DNA of 64,000 nt from Phialocephala subalpina (lineage: Eukaryota; Ascomycota; Leotiomycetes; Helotiales; Mollisiaceae): assembly GCA_900073065.1 (NCBI GenBank), contig FJOG01000083.1, positions 1 to 64,000 of the forward strand, read 5' to 3'. The position numbers were made by a program, and so were the translations under genes. Shown piece by piece: positions 1 through 11,519 of this stretch. The notes under the pieces were generated by a model. The model was not told the DNA's origin and searched no databases. It worked only from the letters and a program-made list of their open reading frames with translations. The stretch's first letter is position 1. Each line of letters opens with the position of its first letter.

Positions 1-479
1 TTTAATACTTTCTTTAATACCTTATTCTTTATTTTATTCCTTATCTTATATCTTATTTTATTTTTTATTTTTTATTTTAAACTTTATTTTATTTCCTCTT
101 TTATTAAATATCTTATTAAATATTATATTCCCTATTTTACTCTTTATTTTATTATATATCTTATTATAACTCTTTCTTTTTTCTCCTTTTCATTTTACCC
201 TTTTCTTTATCTTTTCCCTTTTCTTCTTAATTATATTTTATAATCTTTTTTTATTAATACTTATTTCTTATTTATTTTTTAATTTATATATTTCATTTTA
301 TATTATAATTATTCTTATTTAAATACTATTCTCTTTTTCTAATTTTTTTCCTCTTTTTAATTATCTTTTCCCTCCCTAACTCTTTTCTCTTTTTCTAATT
401 ATCTTCCCCCCTTTTAACTCTCTTTTTCTTCTCTAATTATCCTCCCTCCCCCCCCCCCTAACTCTCTTTTCCTTCTCTC
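1..479. repeat. G-free pyrimidine-rich low-complexity tract
   Basis: The + strand has no G in the first 479 bases; the first G is at 480. The tract is T/A with scattered C, becomes increasingly C-rich, and reaches an 11-C run at about 448-458. There is no coding potential and no telomere-type hexamer repeat. It continues past the left window edge. It probably belongs to the RIP-altered repeat block, but such complete one-strand loss of G is unusual even for RIP. Confidence 0.85.
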
Positions 480-1030
480 GCGCCTCGCGTTAATGGGTTT
501 AACCCGGATTTTTAACTTTATATAACCCTTTATAAATATTATTTAAAACTTAATACGCTTTTTCCTTTCTTAAAAAAACGCCTTAATTTTAATTATCTTT
601 TCTATATATTTATTTTATTCTTCCTTTTCTACTCCTTTAACCTAACTATTAACCGGTAAAACGCCTATAATAAAATACTAGCTTCGATTAACCCCCAAAT
701 TACCCTTTAACCAAATTATATTAATATCCCCCTTTTTACCTCTTTTTCTTTATGTGCCTTTAACTTTTCATTAGCTCCCCAAATGCCCTCGGCCCGCATA
801 TATAACTAAACCTCTTCCTCGACTACCTCTAATGGCCCTATCATTATAATAGCTATTACCACTAGCCGTATAATCTCCTTATATTAATATACTCCCCCTT
901 TAATCCGCTTAAACTTCTAGTTACCCTCCCGGATCTCTTCCCACTTAGTGTAAACCTACTGCGTAACGCTATAATTATAATAACTTATATACTCCTGAAA
1001 TTGGATTTACTATAATACTTAAACTTCTAT
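480..1030. other. AT-rich RIP-like DNA left of helicase copy A
   Basis: This is AT-rich sequence with C well above G on the + strand and no open frame of useful length. It has no obvious counterpart left of copy B near 6060. It may be the outer part of the copy A element that copy B lacks, or unrelated degraded repeat DNA. Confidence 0.5.
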
Positions 1031-1795
1031 ATAAACCAATTCCTACTCTATATCCACGTACTCATCTAACTAATGCCGGAAATTAACGGGGCTCCCCGTA
1101 TACGTCCGGATATAATACAACGAGTACTTCCCAACCCATTAATCTAAACGATTCTCCAAATCCCACACCTTATAACCTACTTGCCGATTCTGGGCCTAAA
1201 CCTAGACCCGCTGTTATTACTACTACTTCTATTAGGACGCGAATATAATATGTTCCCCTTGATTAATCTGGTCTACTATAAACCCCGGGTTAAAACTAAC
1301 CGTACTCTCCTAGGAACCTAATGGTAATAAACCGGGAATTAGCCCCTAGCTGCTTGGAAACCCGTTATTTTCGGGAATACTACTAATAGGTATATTAATA
1401 GCGCTATTTATCAACCGGTTTGGCCTTTCTTACTCTCGTTGGATATATACTTGCCGCTAGGCTATTAATTCGTCCATCATAATATTATTTGCCTGGCATA
1501 CATCACAACGCTCCTCTTCGTCCTCATACCTCACTCGATTAATTTTCCCATTTATCTCTTAGTCCAAATAAACCTATCGACACCTAGTACCGCTTATAAA
1601 TCGCTTTACCTTTTGCTACTTAATCTACTATTTCTCTTTTGCCGTCATGGAAATGTGGAACTTGCCCGGCCGGCGTTATGCTTATTTATATACCTTTTGT
1701 AATACTTCTTGTCTTTTATCCGGTATTAAAATAATAGCTTTACTCCTTTTCCCATCCCGCCCGGCTTGGCTATTCTCTTAACTATAATTCCGCAT

Positions 1796-3082
1796 TTAGT
1801 AAATCGGCCTAATATGAATTATAATACGAACATCCGGCCAGTTAATACTTAATCTAAATGTATTAATGGCAATTATAACCCGTCTATTTGCACTTTCCCA
1901 CGCCTTCCGGATCTCATTTTTAACGGTTATATCACCCACGTCTCGGTAATATACATGGCAACCTAATACACTACTTACCTCTTGTGTGGTAATAATATTA
2001 TTGCTATATATAATGATTTTCGTTAGCGCGGCATATTTTTCTAACTTTTGCTCTATTAACCTATAAGCGGCGGTAATATCCCCTCTCTTAAACTTATCCT
2101 CTTTATATTTAACCACGGAATACGTAATGTTGGGACGGTTGGTTGGGGATCGGAATATGTGAACATCGTTGGCCTTGATCCTTATAATATTCATAAACTT
2201 TGGCTTGGTATATGGTGGTAATATTGCTATTAAATATACTATTTGCACCCCCTTTTCTATTAACTCGCCTAATTGCCGCATCTTGGGCCGGAACTTGGCC
2301 GTGCTATCTAATGGCGTATAATACTCGTTAAACACGAACTGCTCTAATAAATGCAACCCTTGTAACCGGTTTAAAAACGTTTTAAACGTCTTGCTGACCG
2401 TTGACTCGGGCGTGACGATGATAATCTAACTAGGGGAATGGTAATATCAGGGGTCCTATTTCACACATAAAATCCCGGTTTACTAATATCTTTTCACTAT
2501 ATACTCTTACAATGAAACTAATAGGCTGATAATAATAGTGGTGCCGGAATTCATGCTTTTAGCCGGCAATTGGAATAATAACGTCTTCTTAACCCCGGTT
2601 CCTATTACCGCTATAATGGGGCTCTTATGCTTTATAATGGCTTTTAACACGGGCTTTTACAACCCACGGAATCGGGCCTTACTCCCCAATATTTGTTCTA
2701 ACTCTCGATGGATGTTAACGCCCCGTAATTGCTTCCACCGGGCTAATTACGCGTTTTACATCTCTTCCTCATATACTTGCCGCTTTCTCTTAGCTCTCCC
2801 ACTTATCCCAACCCCTTGATATGCTAACAAAAACCCCAAAAAATAATATTATACGTAGCTAACACAACGAAACTTCTCATGGCGGCTAATAATAGAATTA
2901 TCACCTTCCATCAACTCCCTGGCATAAATCATGCCGGCAACATAAGTCCCGTGACCAGCTTGCAAATCCCATAAATTATCCCCGTCAACATTATCTTTAT
3001 CCCAATTGTTAACCTTTTCTAACTTCGTCTTTTCGTCCTCAAATCGATCTTCTCGATAATACCAACGCGACATAACGATCAT
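1796..3082 (-). pseudogene. RecQ/TLH-type DNA helicase relic (copy A)
   Basis: Two open minus-strand pieces remain. The piece at 2849-3082 has the TLH-specific AGHGTYVAGMIYAREL stretch. The piece at 1796-2356 covers helicase motifs II-V: FVFNEYYT sits where a DExH box (FDECHT-like) is expected, and VYLIAILPPYTKPKFM sits where TATLPP-type motif III is expected. D-to-N, C-to-Y, H-to-Y and T-to-I are all single C-to-T/G-to-A changes, as RIP makes. The missing DExH acid means the ATPase is dead. The segment between the pieces is interrupted by stops. In intact families this enzyme would be an ATP-dependent 3'-5' helicase of about 1,000+ residues. Confidence 0.7.
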
Positions 3083-4239
3083 AATATGCCAATTCGGGCT
3101 AATCCCATAACCCTCGACGCCTATTAACCTCTTTACTACCTCCTTTAAAATCCGACGTCCTCGTTTAGACGTCTATAAACGGGATAATCGTTAGGCGAAC
3201 GTATGATCTTAACTACTCGATTATTCAATAAAATCTTCTTCTTACTAACCATTTGCTCCCGTGGCTACTTATTGCCGTCGCTTTAAACCAGTTTACTGCC
3301 AATGCTCCTTCTTCTGGCTATCTCCCTATAAAAACAAACTAAAATAATCACGTCCTATAACTTAGAATTATAACTTCTCCCAAAACGGTAATACCAACTA
3401 TAAATAATATACTAATAACTCCCTAACCTCCCGGGGCAAATACCGGTGGATAATCTTAATATTTCCACTACTCTAATACCCCTTATAATATTAGGCCACG
3501 TATCCTACTAACCCTTCCTTAATCACGATATTCCGGACCCCATTATAAGTAGTATTTTTCCACCGCATAGCAAATAACTCGGGGGCACAAGGGGATTATA
3601 ATAATAATATCATTAAAACTTATAATAACTCTTAAAATCATTTTTTATAACGCTAATATACGGCAACGGCTTCCCGCTTCAACTTCCCCGTACTATCCAT
3701 GAACTACTCTCTCAACTGCTCCTCTTTATATATCCGCTCGTATAACTACTACTATTTACATACTATAAACTAATTCCGCTTATCGTTCAAAAATAACCAC
3801 CTTACCCGGGTTTCTAATAGCTAGTCTATCATCTTATCCTAATAGATTAGTAATACCTGCTTTACATCTACTTCTTAATTTGCACCTATCCTTACTACCA
3901 TCAACTTCTCAAATAATTCCTCTCATGCCTCCCCAACCAACCCATAAATTATCCCCCGGAATTAGCTTATATTAAACCGCATGTTGGCATATAAAACATT
4001 ATCTCTAATCCACTAGATCTTCCCCTCGGCCGTAGTAATATACCGAATCTTAAATCCGTATAACTAGCTCCGGTATAACCATTACATAGGCGTGGGATCT
4101 CTTTTATCGTAAATTATAATTATAAACAATTAGACTAAACTATATATCAAAACGTAATAGCTAGATGCTTTCTCTTGGGCTACTTGGGTACTTAAACCAT
4201 AACTCTCGTATTACTTAATAGCTTCCCGTCGACGCTCAT

Positions 4240-4739
4240 ACGCCTCTTGAATTACTATCAACCGGGCCAACTTAATCACCGCCAAATATTTAGGCATATA
4301 ATCCTCGGCATCTAACTATCTATCGTCCTCCCGCATCCCCAAAACCGCTAATCCACTAATCAACACGCTCTTATACTCGTCGTCTTACAATAGCTAGTTC
4401 AATAACGCTATCTACAACCGTAAAATCTATCGTTAGATCCAGCCTATCCATTTTATCTCCTTATTTAATTCTTCCTCTTCCTCTTCCCCACGCCTCTTGA
4501 ATTACTATCAACCGGGCCAACTTAATCACCGCCAAATATTTAGGCATATAATCCTCGGCATCTAACTATCTATCGTCCTCCCGCATCCCCAAAACCGCTA
4601 ATCCACTAATCAACACGCTCTTATACTCGTCGTCTTACAATAGCTAGTTCAATAACGCTATCTACAACCGTAAAATCTATCGTTAGATCCAGCCTATCCA
4701 TTTTATCTCCTTATTTAATTCTTCCTCTTCCTCTTCCCC
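4240..4739. repeat. Perfect tandem duplication, 2 x 250 bp
   Basis: 4240-4489 and 4490-4739 are identical base for base, with no spacer. The unit lies inside RIP-degraded copy A. Copy B has a single diverged equivalent around 9,310-9,560. Absence of any difference in otherwise heavily mutated DNA means the duplication post-dates RIP or is an assembly artefact; two further 250-bp duplications in this window favour the latter. Confidence 0.95.
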
Positions 4740-5830
4740 GCTTCAAATAATATCTCTAACTTAACCACCTACCAAATATAATAGTATTATGCGTCCTAAA
4801 TCAACTAATTAAACGCCTTATATAACACTTCCAACTCGAGCTTATTATCTTTCACGGGTGTAACTAATGCCCGTAATTTGGTCCGATTAAATGCTTCCGA
4901 ATATTTAACCCATCCCACGCGATGTAACCATGGATTGGGCTCCCGGGCTTCTTTTGGTTTGGTAATCTAACGACGTTTATCCTCGGCGGTTTACTACATG
5001 GCTTAGTTTAACTACTTTTTTATAGCCTCCAAATCGATATCTCCGGGTGATATAGCTAAACTAGATCCCGCTACTTGAACCTCAAAATATTATACTCCCG
5101 GTCCGCGGATAAAAAAATGCTAGCAATAAACTCTAGTCCTCTATGGAATTTATACCCCTCTTCCCGTCTCGGGCCTACCTTTTTTCTGCGGGTTTTCCCA
5201 TTAGTGAATAACGTAGTAATACTCTTGGATTTTGCGGGCTTAATATGCAATATACTAACATGGGTTGCTATAATTATCTTGCTATTAATACTTTAACCCG
5301 TTTCTCTTGGGCTTTTATAATATGGGGATGGGGGGGTTACTTGCCGGCGGAAATACTATATGGTTTAACTTTGTTTTCTTGGTTTTTAAATCCCAAATAG
5401 CTTAAATTTCTTGAATAATATATTCTTAGTTGGCTTTTATAGCTTTATATTTTCTTTCATCCTTTAAATAGGCATTGATATAACTAGGTAACATAATATG
5501 TTTGCATTCGGAATACATAATGACTCTTTATACTAGGAAATAAACAAATGGATATATACTGCGAATATAAATCGAATAAACTGGGTTCTTTTATTAAAAC
5601 TTTAAATTTTACTTCTATTTTACACGTCTTTTTGCTCAACGCGTATTAAATTGCGGCTTGAAAATCACGCGTAATACCTAATTATAATTTCCGATTTTAT
5701 GCTTTTATATTATTATACTCACTTTATGCTTAGGATTTCCGATTTTGCTAACTGGGCCTATGCGCTTACTTTCCCCTATTAAAAATCTAATTATTAAACT
5801 ATGGTCGTAATAAATCACCCTATGGTAGGC

Positions 5831-6060
5831 TTTAGGTTAATATTTTGACGGGGTTGATATCGCATATGCCGGGGCTAACTTATACTCGAATTTGAGCCGC
5901 ATCTAAGCTTATTTAGACGTAACCCTAATAAACGGACTTAATAAAACGGACTTAACCCCCTCGGCAAATCTACGCTAATGGGTTATATGGGGAAATAAAC
6001 GGACTTAGGGTCAAGTCCATCCAATAATAATAATTAGATCTTTTATAATATTTTAATCTC
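5831..6060. repeat. Spacer between helicase copies with three copies of an 11-mer
   Basis: The spacer between copies A and B holds AAACGGACTTA three times (about 5930-6010), twice close together and once about 55 bp further on. It also has a short inverted match, GGACTTAGGGTCAAGTCC, near 6002-6019. This could be an element terminus or an insertion junction. No gene is present. Confidence 0.5.
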
Positions 6061-6839
6061 TTTAATAACCAATTCCTACTCTTTATCCACGCACTCGTTT
6101 AATGCGTACTAAATATTAATTTAACGACTATTATACTTCCGAACGTAATACAACGAGCACTTCTTAACCCATTAATCCAAACGATTCTCTAAATCCCACA
6201 TATTATAACCTTCTTACTAATTTCGTGCCTAAACTTGTAACCGCTATTACTGCCGCTAATAGTACTAGGACTGGAACTCAACCCGCTCTCCGGGGTTAAT
6301 CGAATCTACCGTAAACCCCGGATTAAAACTCACGGTACTATTCTAAAAATGCGCTAAAGGTAAACTAGGAAATGGATTATAGCTACTATTAAATCCGTCG
6401 CTAAAAATGCCGCAAAACCGAATACTACTAAATGGGATATTAATAGTACTATCCATCAACCGGTCTTACTTCTCTTACTCCCTTTGAATATATACGTACC
6501 ACTGGGCTTCCAATTCGTTTATTATAATATCACTTGCTTAGCACATATTATAACGCTCCTCCCCGTCCTCGCATTTCACTCGATTAATCCTCCCATTTAT
6601 CTCGTAATCTAAATAAATCCGCCGACATTTAACACCACTTATAAACCGCTTAATTTTATGCTTCTTAATCCGCTCTTTCTTTTTTGCTATCATAATAATA
6701 TAAAACATAACTACCTACCGCTATACTTGCTCATATAACTTCTATAATGCCTTTTACTTTCTAACGAGCATCAAAATAATAGCTTTACTCCTCTTCTTAT
6801 TTCGACCGACTCGATTACTCTCTTAATTATAACTCCGCA

Positions 6840-8130
6840 ACTAATAAATAGGCCCAATATAAACCATAACGCGAATATCCGACCGATCAATACTTAATCC
6901 AAATACGTTAATAATAATTATAATACGCCTATTTATACTCTCCCACGCTTTTCGAATCTCATCTTTAACGACTACATCGCCTACGTCTCAATAATACGCG
7001 TAATAACCCAATACATTACTTACTTCTTAAATAGTAATAATACTACTACTATATATGATAATCTTGGCTAATACGGAGTATTCTTCCAATTTTTACTCCA
7101 CTAACTTATAAATAATTATAATATCCCCTCTCCCAAATTTATTCTCTTCGTACTTTACCACGAAATACGCAATATTAAGACGACTAATAAAGGCTCAAAA
7201 CATATAAATATTTTTGGCTCAAACCTTCATAATATTCATGAATTTTAACTCGACATATAGTGGCAATATAACCGTCAAATAAATCATTTGTACTCCCTTT
7301 TCTATTAACTCGCCTAATTGCCGTATTTTAAGCCGGAACTCGGCCGTACTATCTAATACCGCATAATACTCGTTAAACACGAACCGATCCAATTAATATA
7401 ATCCCTATAACCGGTTTACAAACGTTTTAAACGTTTTACTAACGGTTGACTCGAGCGTAACGATAATAATCTAATTAGGGGAATGGCAATATCGAGGGTC
7501 TTATTTTACATATGAAATCCCGGCTTATTAATATCTGTTTATTATATGCTTTTACAATAAAACCAATAGGCTAATAATAATAATAGTACCGGAATTCATG
7601 CTTTTGACTAGCAATTAAAACAATAACGTCTTTTTAACCCCGGTTCCCATCACCGCTATAATAGGGCTCTAGTACTTCATAATGGCTTCTAACACGGGCT
7701 CTTGCAACCCACGGAATCGGGCCTCGCTCCCCAACATCTATTCCAACTCTCGATGGATATCAACGCCCCGCAATCGCTTCCACCGGGCTAATTGCGCGTT
7801 TTACATCTCTTTTTTATATACTTACCGCTTTTTTTTAACTCTCCCATTTATCTTAACCCCTTAATATACTAACGAAAACCCCAAAAAATAATATTATACG
7901 TAATTAACGCGACGGAATTTCTCACGGCGGCTAATAATAAAATTATCTCCTTCTATTAACTCTTTAACATAAATTATACCTATAATATAAATCTTATAAC
8001 CGGCTTACAAATCCCATGGATTATCCCCATCGATATTATCCTTATCCCAACCCTTACTTTCTTTTAACTTATTCTTTTCCTCTTCAAACCGGTTTTCTCG
8101 ACAATACCTTCGAGATATAATAATAACAAT
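6840..8130 (-). pseudogene. RecQ/TLH-type DNA helicase relic (copy B)
   Basis: This is the homologue of the copy A helicase core, shifted by about 5,046 bp. On the minus strand around 7,400-7,200 one can still read FVFNEYY followed by LDSTAEF and RQLGELIEKG, then a motif III region with further T-to-I/V-type changes. The reading frame is broken repeatedly. No functional product is expected. The boundaries are set by homology to copy A and are approximate. Confidence 0.6.
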
Positions 8131-10645
8131 CTAACGATAACTACTAATATTTAACCCATCAACACCTATCCACCTTATAGCGGCTTACTTCAAAATCTTC
8201 CGGCTTCTCTCTAATATCCACATACAAAACTGCCGTTGCACCAATAACCTCCTTTAACTCCTCTATTCCTTATCCTTACTCTCTTCTTTCTAATCATCTC
8301 TAACTTTTTCTCCGGGAACTTTATTTGCCTCCTAAGACTTCTACTACTTCCGCTTTAATCTTATCTACTGCCGATATTCTTTCTTTTGATTATCCCCTTA
8401 TAAAAATAGACTAAAACTCGACTTTCTGATCATTTAAAATTGCAATTTCTCCTAAAATAATAAAACTAACCATAAATAATACATTAATAACTCCTTGACT
8501 TCTCGTAATAAATACTAATAAATAATCTTAATATTTCTATTACTCTGATACCCTTTATAATACGTGGCCACGAACGCAACCAAACTCTCCTCGATAAAAA
8601 TGTTCTTAACGCCACCGTACGCTATATTCTTCCACCGCATCCCTAATAACTCGAGTACTTTAACTAATTACCTACCACACAAATACATCAAACCCCATAA
8701 TAATTCTTAGAACCGCTCCACGTGACGCTAATATGTAACTACGGCTTCTTTCTTCAACTTCCCTGCGGCATCCATAAATTGCTCTTTAACCTACTCCTTT
8801 CTATATATCCGCTCGTATAACCACTACTATTTGCACGCTACAAACTAATTCCGCTTATTATCTAAAAACGATTACCCCACTTTAATTTCTAATGGCTAAT
8901 CCACTATTTTATCCCAATGGATAGGGGAAACTTGCTTTATATCTACTTCTTAATTTGCACCCACTTTTACTATTATTAACTTCTTAAATAATTCCTTTTT
9001 ACCTCTTTAAATAATCTATAAATTATACCCCGAAATTGGTTTATATTAAACCGGATCTTGGGATATAAAATATTATCTCTAATCTATTGAACCTTTTTTT
9101 TCGCCGTAGTAATATACCGAATCTTAAATCCGTACGACCGGCTACAGTATAACCACTATATAGGCGTAGGATTTTTACCGTCGTAAACTATAATTATAAA
9201 CGCATAAATTAAACCCCGCGTTAAAATATAATAATTTGATACTTTCGTCCCCGCTTCCTTTGCACTTAAACCCCGGCTCTAATATTATTTAATAGCCTCC
9301 CGTCGCCGTTTATACGCCTTTTAGACTACCATCAACCAAGCCAATTTAATCACGGCCGAATATTTAGGCGTATAATCCTCCGCATCTAACCACCCATTAT
9401 TTTCCCGTATTCCTAAAACGGCCAATCCACTAATCACAACGCTCTTATACTCATTATCCTATAATAACTAATTAAATAATACAATCCATAACCGCAAAAT
9501 CTTCCGCTAAATTCGGCTTATCTATTTGATCTCCTCGCCTAATTCTTCTTCCTCCTCTTCTTCCCTACTTTCCGAATCTCCCACCTACTCCTCCTTCCAC
9601 TATACAAATTCCTCAATACTAGTCTACACATCCTCAATGTATATCTATTATCTTTCTATCAACTTATACGCCAATTGCTTTTAGGGTTCAACGTCTTTAA
9701 ACCGGAATATATAACGCAATAACTATTTACTTACTTCCGTATATATCTTAATTATACTAATATCCATCTAACTATCAAACGGCACCTAAGTCTCTTTATT
9801 CACCTCCTTTTTATTCACTTCGAATAATACTTCTAACCTAACCACTTCCTCCACGGCATAATACTATGCATCTTAAATCAACCAATCGAATGCCTTGCAT
9901 AATATCTGCAACTTTAACTCGTCTTCGTTAATTAATGCGACTAATCCCCTTAACTCTTTTTTATCGAAACTTTCTAAATGCCTTGGCCACTTAACTCGAC
10001 GCAACTATGAATTCGATTCTCTGGATTTTTCGGGTTCGATAATACGTCGACGCTTTTCTTCTTCTACTTACTACATAGCCTATCCCAACTCTTTCTTGAT
10101 AGCCTTTAAATCGATATCTCCGAGTAATATAGCTAGACTAAATCCCGTTACTTAAACCTCAAAATATTATGCTCCCGGTCCGCGGATGAAAAAATGCTAA
10201 TAATAAACTCTAATTCTCCACGGCATTTCAATACGCTCTCCCTTCTTTTACCTACCCTTCTTTTGCGAGTTAATCTACCTATACTCCTCTCGATAATACT
10301 ACTAAATATTCGGCACTTAACACGCAATAAATCTGTATAGCCTACTCTAATTATCTTAGAATTAATACTTCATTCCATCCTTTCGAGGCTCTTACAATTC
10401 TAGGACGAAAAGGTTACTTACAAGCAAGAAAACTAACCGATTTAACTCATTCCTCTCTTTAATTAATCCCTCGACTTTTTCAATCTCTTTTATTACTTGC
10501 TCTCGCTATTCTTTAATCATATTATACTTAACTTTATCCTTTAAATAAACGTCGATATAATTAAATAATACGGTATATTAATACACGGCGCATACTATTA
10601 CCTTAAATACTAGCAAATAAACGAATAAATACATAATTTAATTCT

Positions 10646-11146
10646 TACTTTAAATGTTTCTTTAAATAATAATTCTCTTTCTCTTTATACTTCTTACGCG
10701 TTTTCTTACTTTACGCGTTTAAACTCGTAATTTAAACCCGTGCGCGTAATATCTAATTATAATTTCCGATTTTATACTTTTATACTTTTATATTCACTTT
10801 ATACTTAAAATCTCGGATTTTACTAATTAAATTTATATACTTACTCTCCCCTATCAAAAATCCAACGACTAAATAACGGCTATAATAAACAACTCTACTT
10901 TAAATGTTTCTTTAAATAATAATTCTCTTTCTCTTTATACTTCTTACGCGTTTTCTTACTTTACGCGTTTAAACTCGTAATTTAAACCCGTGCGCGTAAT
11001 ATCTAATTATAATTTCCGATTTTATACTTTTATACTTTTATATTCACTTTATACTTAAAATCTCGGATTTTACTAATTAAATTTATATACTTACTCTCCC
11101 CTATCAAAAATCCAACGACTAAATAACGGCTATAATAAACAACTCT
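10646..11146. repeat. Perfect tandem duplication, 2 x 250 bp (right end of RIP block)
   Basis: 10646-10895 and 10896-11145 are identical, plus one further shared base. The unit is the terminal part of helicase element copy B and corresponds to about 5,590-5,830 in copy A, which has it once. Together with the 4240 and 54582 duplications it has a period of exactly 250. Confidence 0.95.
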
Positions 11147-11519
11147 CTCGGCTAATATTGCATGCGACCGGCTTAGCTCGACCGCGCCCTTAGAAATTAG
11201 GCGAAGAATACTAAAAACCTCGAGCTTTTGAGCTCTCGACTTTGCGCTTTAATATCTCAAGAACAAGTAATCGCGCAAGAATAATTTCTTTATATAGAGA
11301 AAGCCCTTATTCTCCTCTTTCCAAATCTCCGCTTTTTATCCCTCTAGCTCGAGAATTAAGCTTGCGAGCCCGACTTTTCGGTGAGAGACTAAAATCGAGT
11401 GGTCTTTGACCGAAAACGAGCGCTCGGGCCACCGATTTTTGGCGGGCGAAAACCGGTTTTTCACCGAAAAACCGCCCTCGCATAAGGGGTAGGACTCCAT
11501 ATTACTCGAGGATGCTGAC

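Larger units (their letters stand above)
1030..5830 (-). mobile_element. RIP-degraded telomere-linked-helicase-like element, copy A
   Basis: This is one of two direct ~5 kb copies; the other is at about 6060-11146, offset by roughly 5,040 bp. Blocks near 1031/6065, 2400/7445, 2640/7680 and 5750/10810 align with mostly transition differences. AT richness, abundant TA and shredded reading frames fit RIP. The minus strand still carries recognisable pieces of a RecQ-like helicase (1796-2356) and of the conserved segment with AGHGTYVAGMIYAREL (2849-3082) typical of fungal telomere-linked helicase (TLH) genes. In known fungi TLH genes are subtelomeric, so this block may lie near a chromosome end, although no telomere repeat is visible. 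The exact ends are not resolved. Confidence 0.7.
6060..11146 (-). mobile_element. RIP-degraded telomere-linked-helicase-like element, copy B
   Basis: This is a direct copy of the element at 1030-5830 and more degraded: few open frames remain on the minus strand. It shares with copy A the ruined DExH motif (NEYY near 7,370 on the minus strand), which suggests that at least one round of RIP preceded the duplication or that both copies were hit identically. The right end runs into ordinary GC-balanced sequence around 11,150-11,300. It contains the second 250-bp tandem duplication at its right end. Confidence 0.65.

Noticed and set aside
1..480. Telomere or CRISPR-like array at the left edge
   Set aside because: There is no TTAGGG-type repeat and no regularly spaced repeats, only low-complexity sequence.
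2538..2819. 93-codon plus-strand frame in the RIP block, and its copy at 7682-7864
   Set aside because: It is antisense to the helicase relic. The two copies resemble each other only because the element is duplicated.
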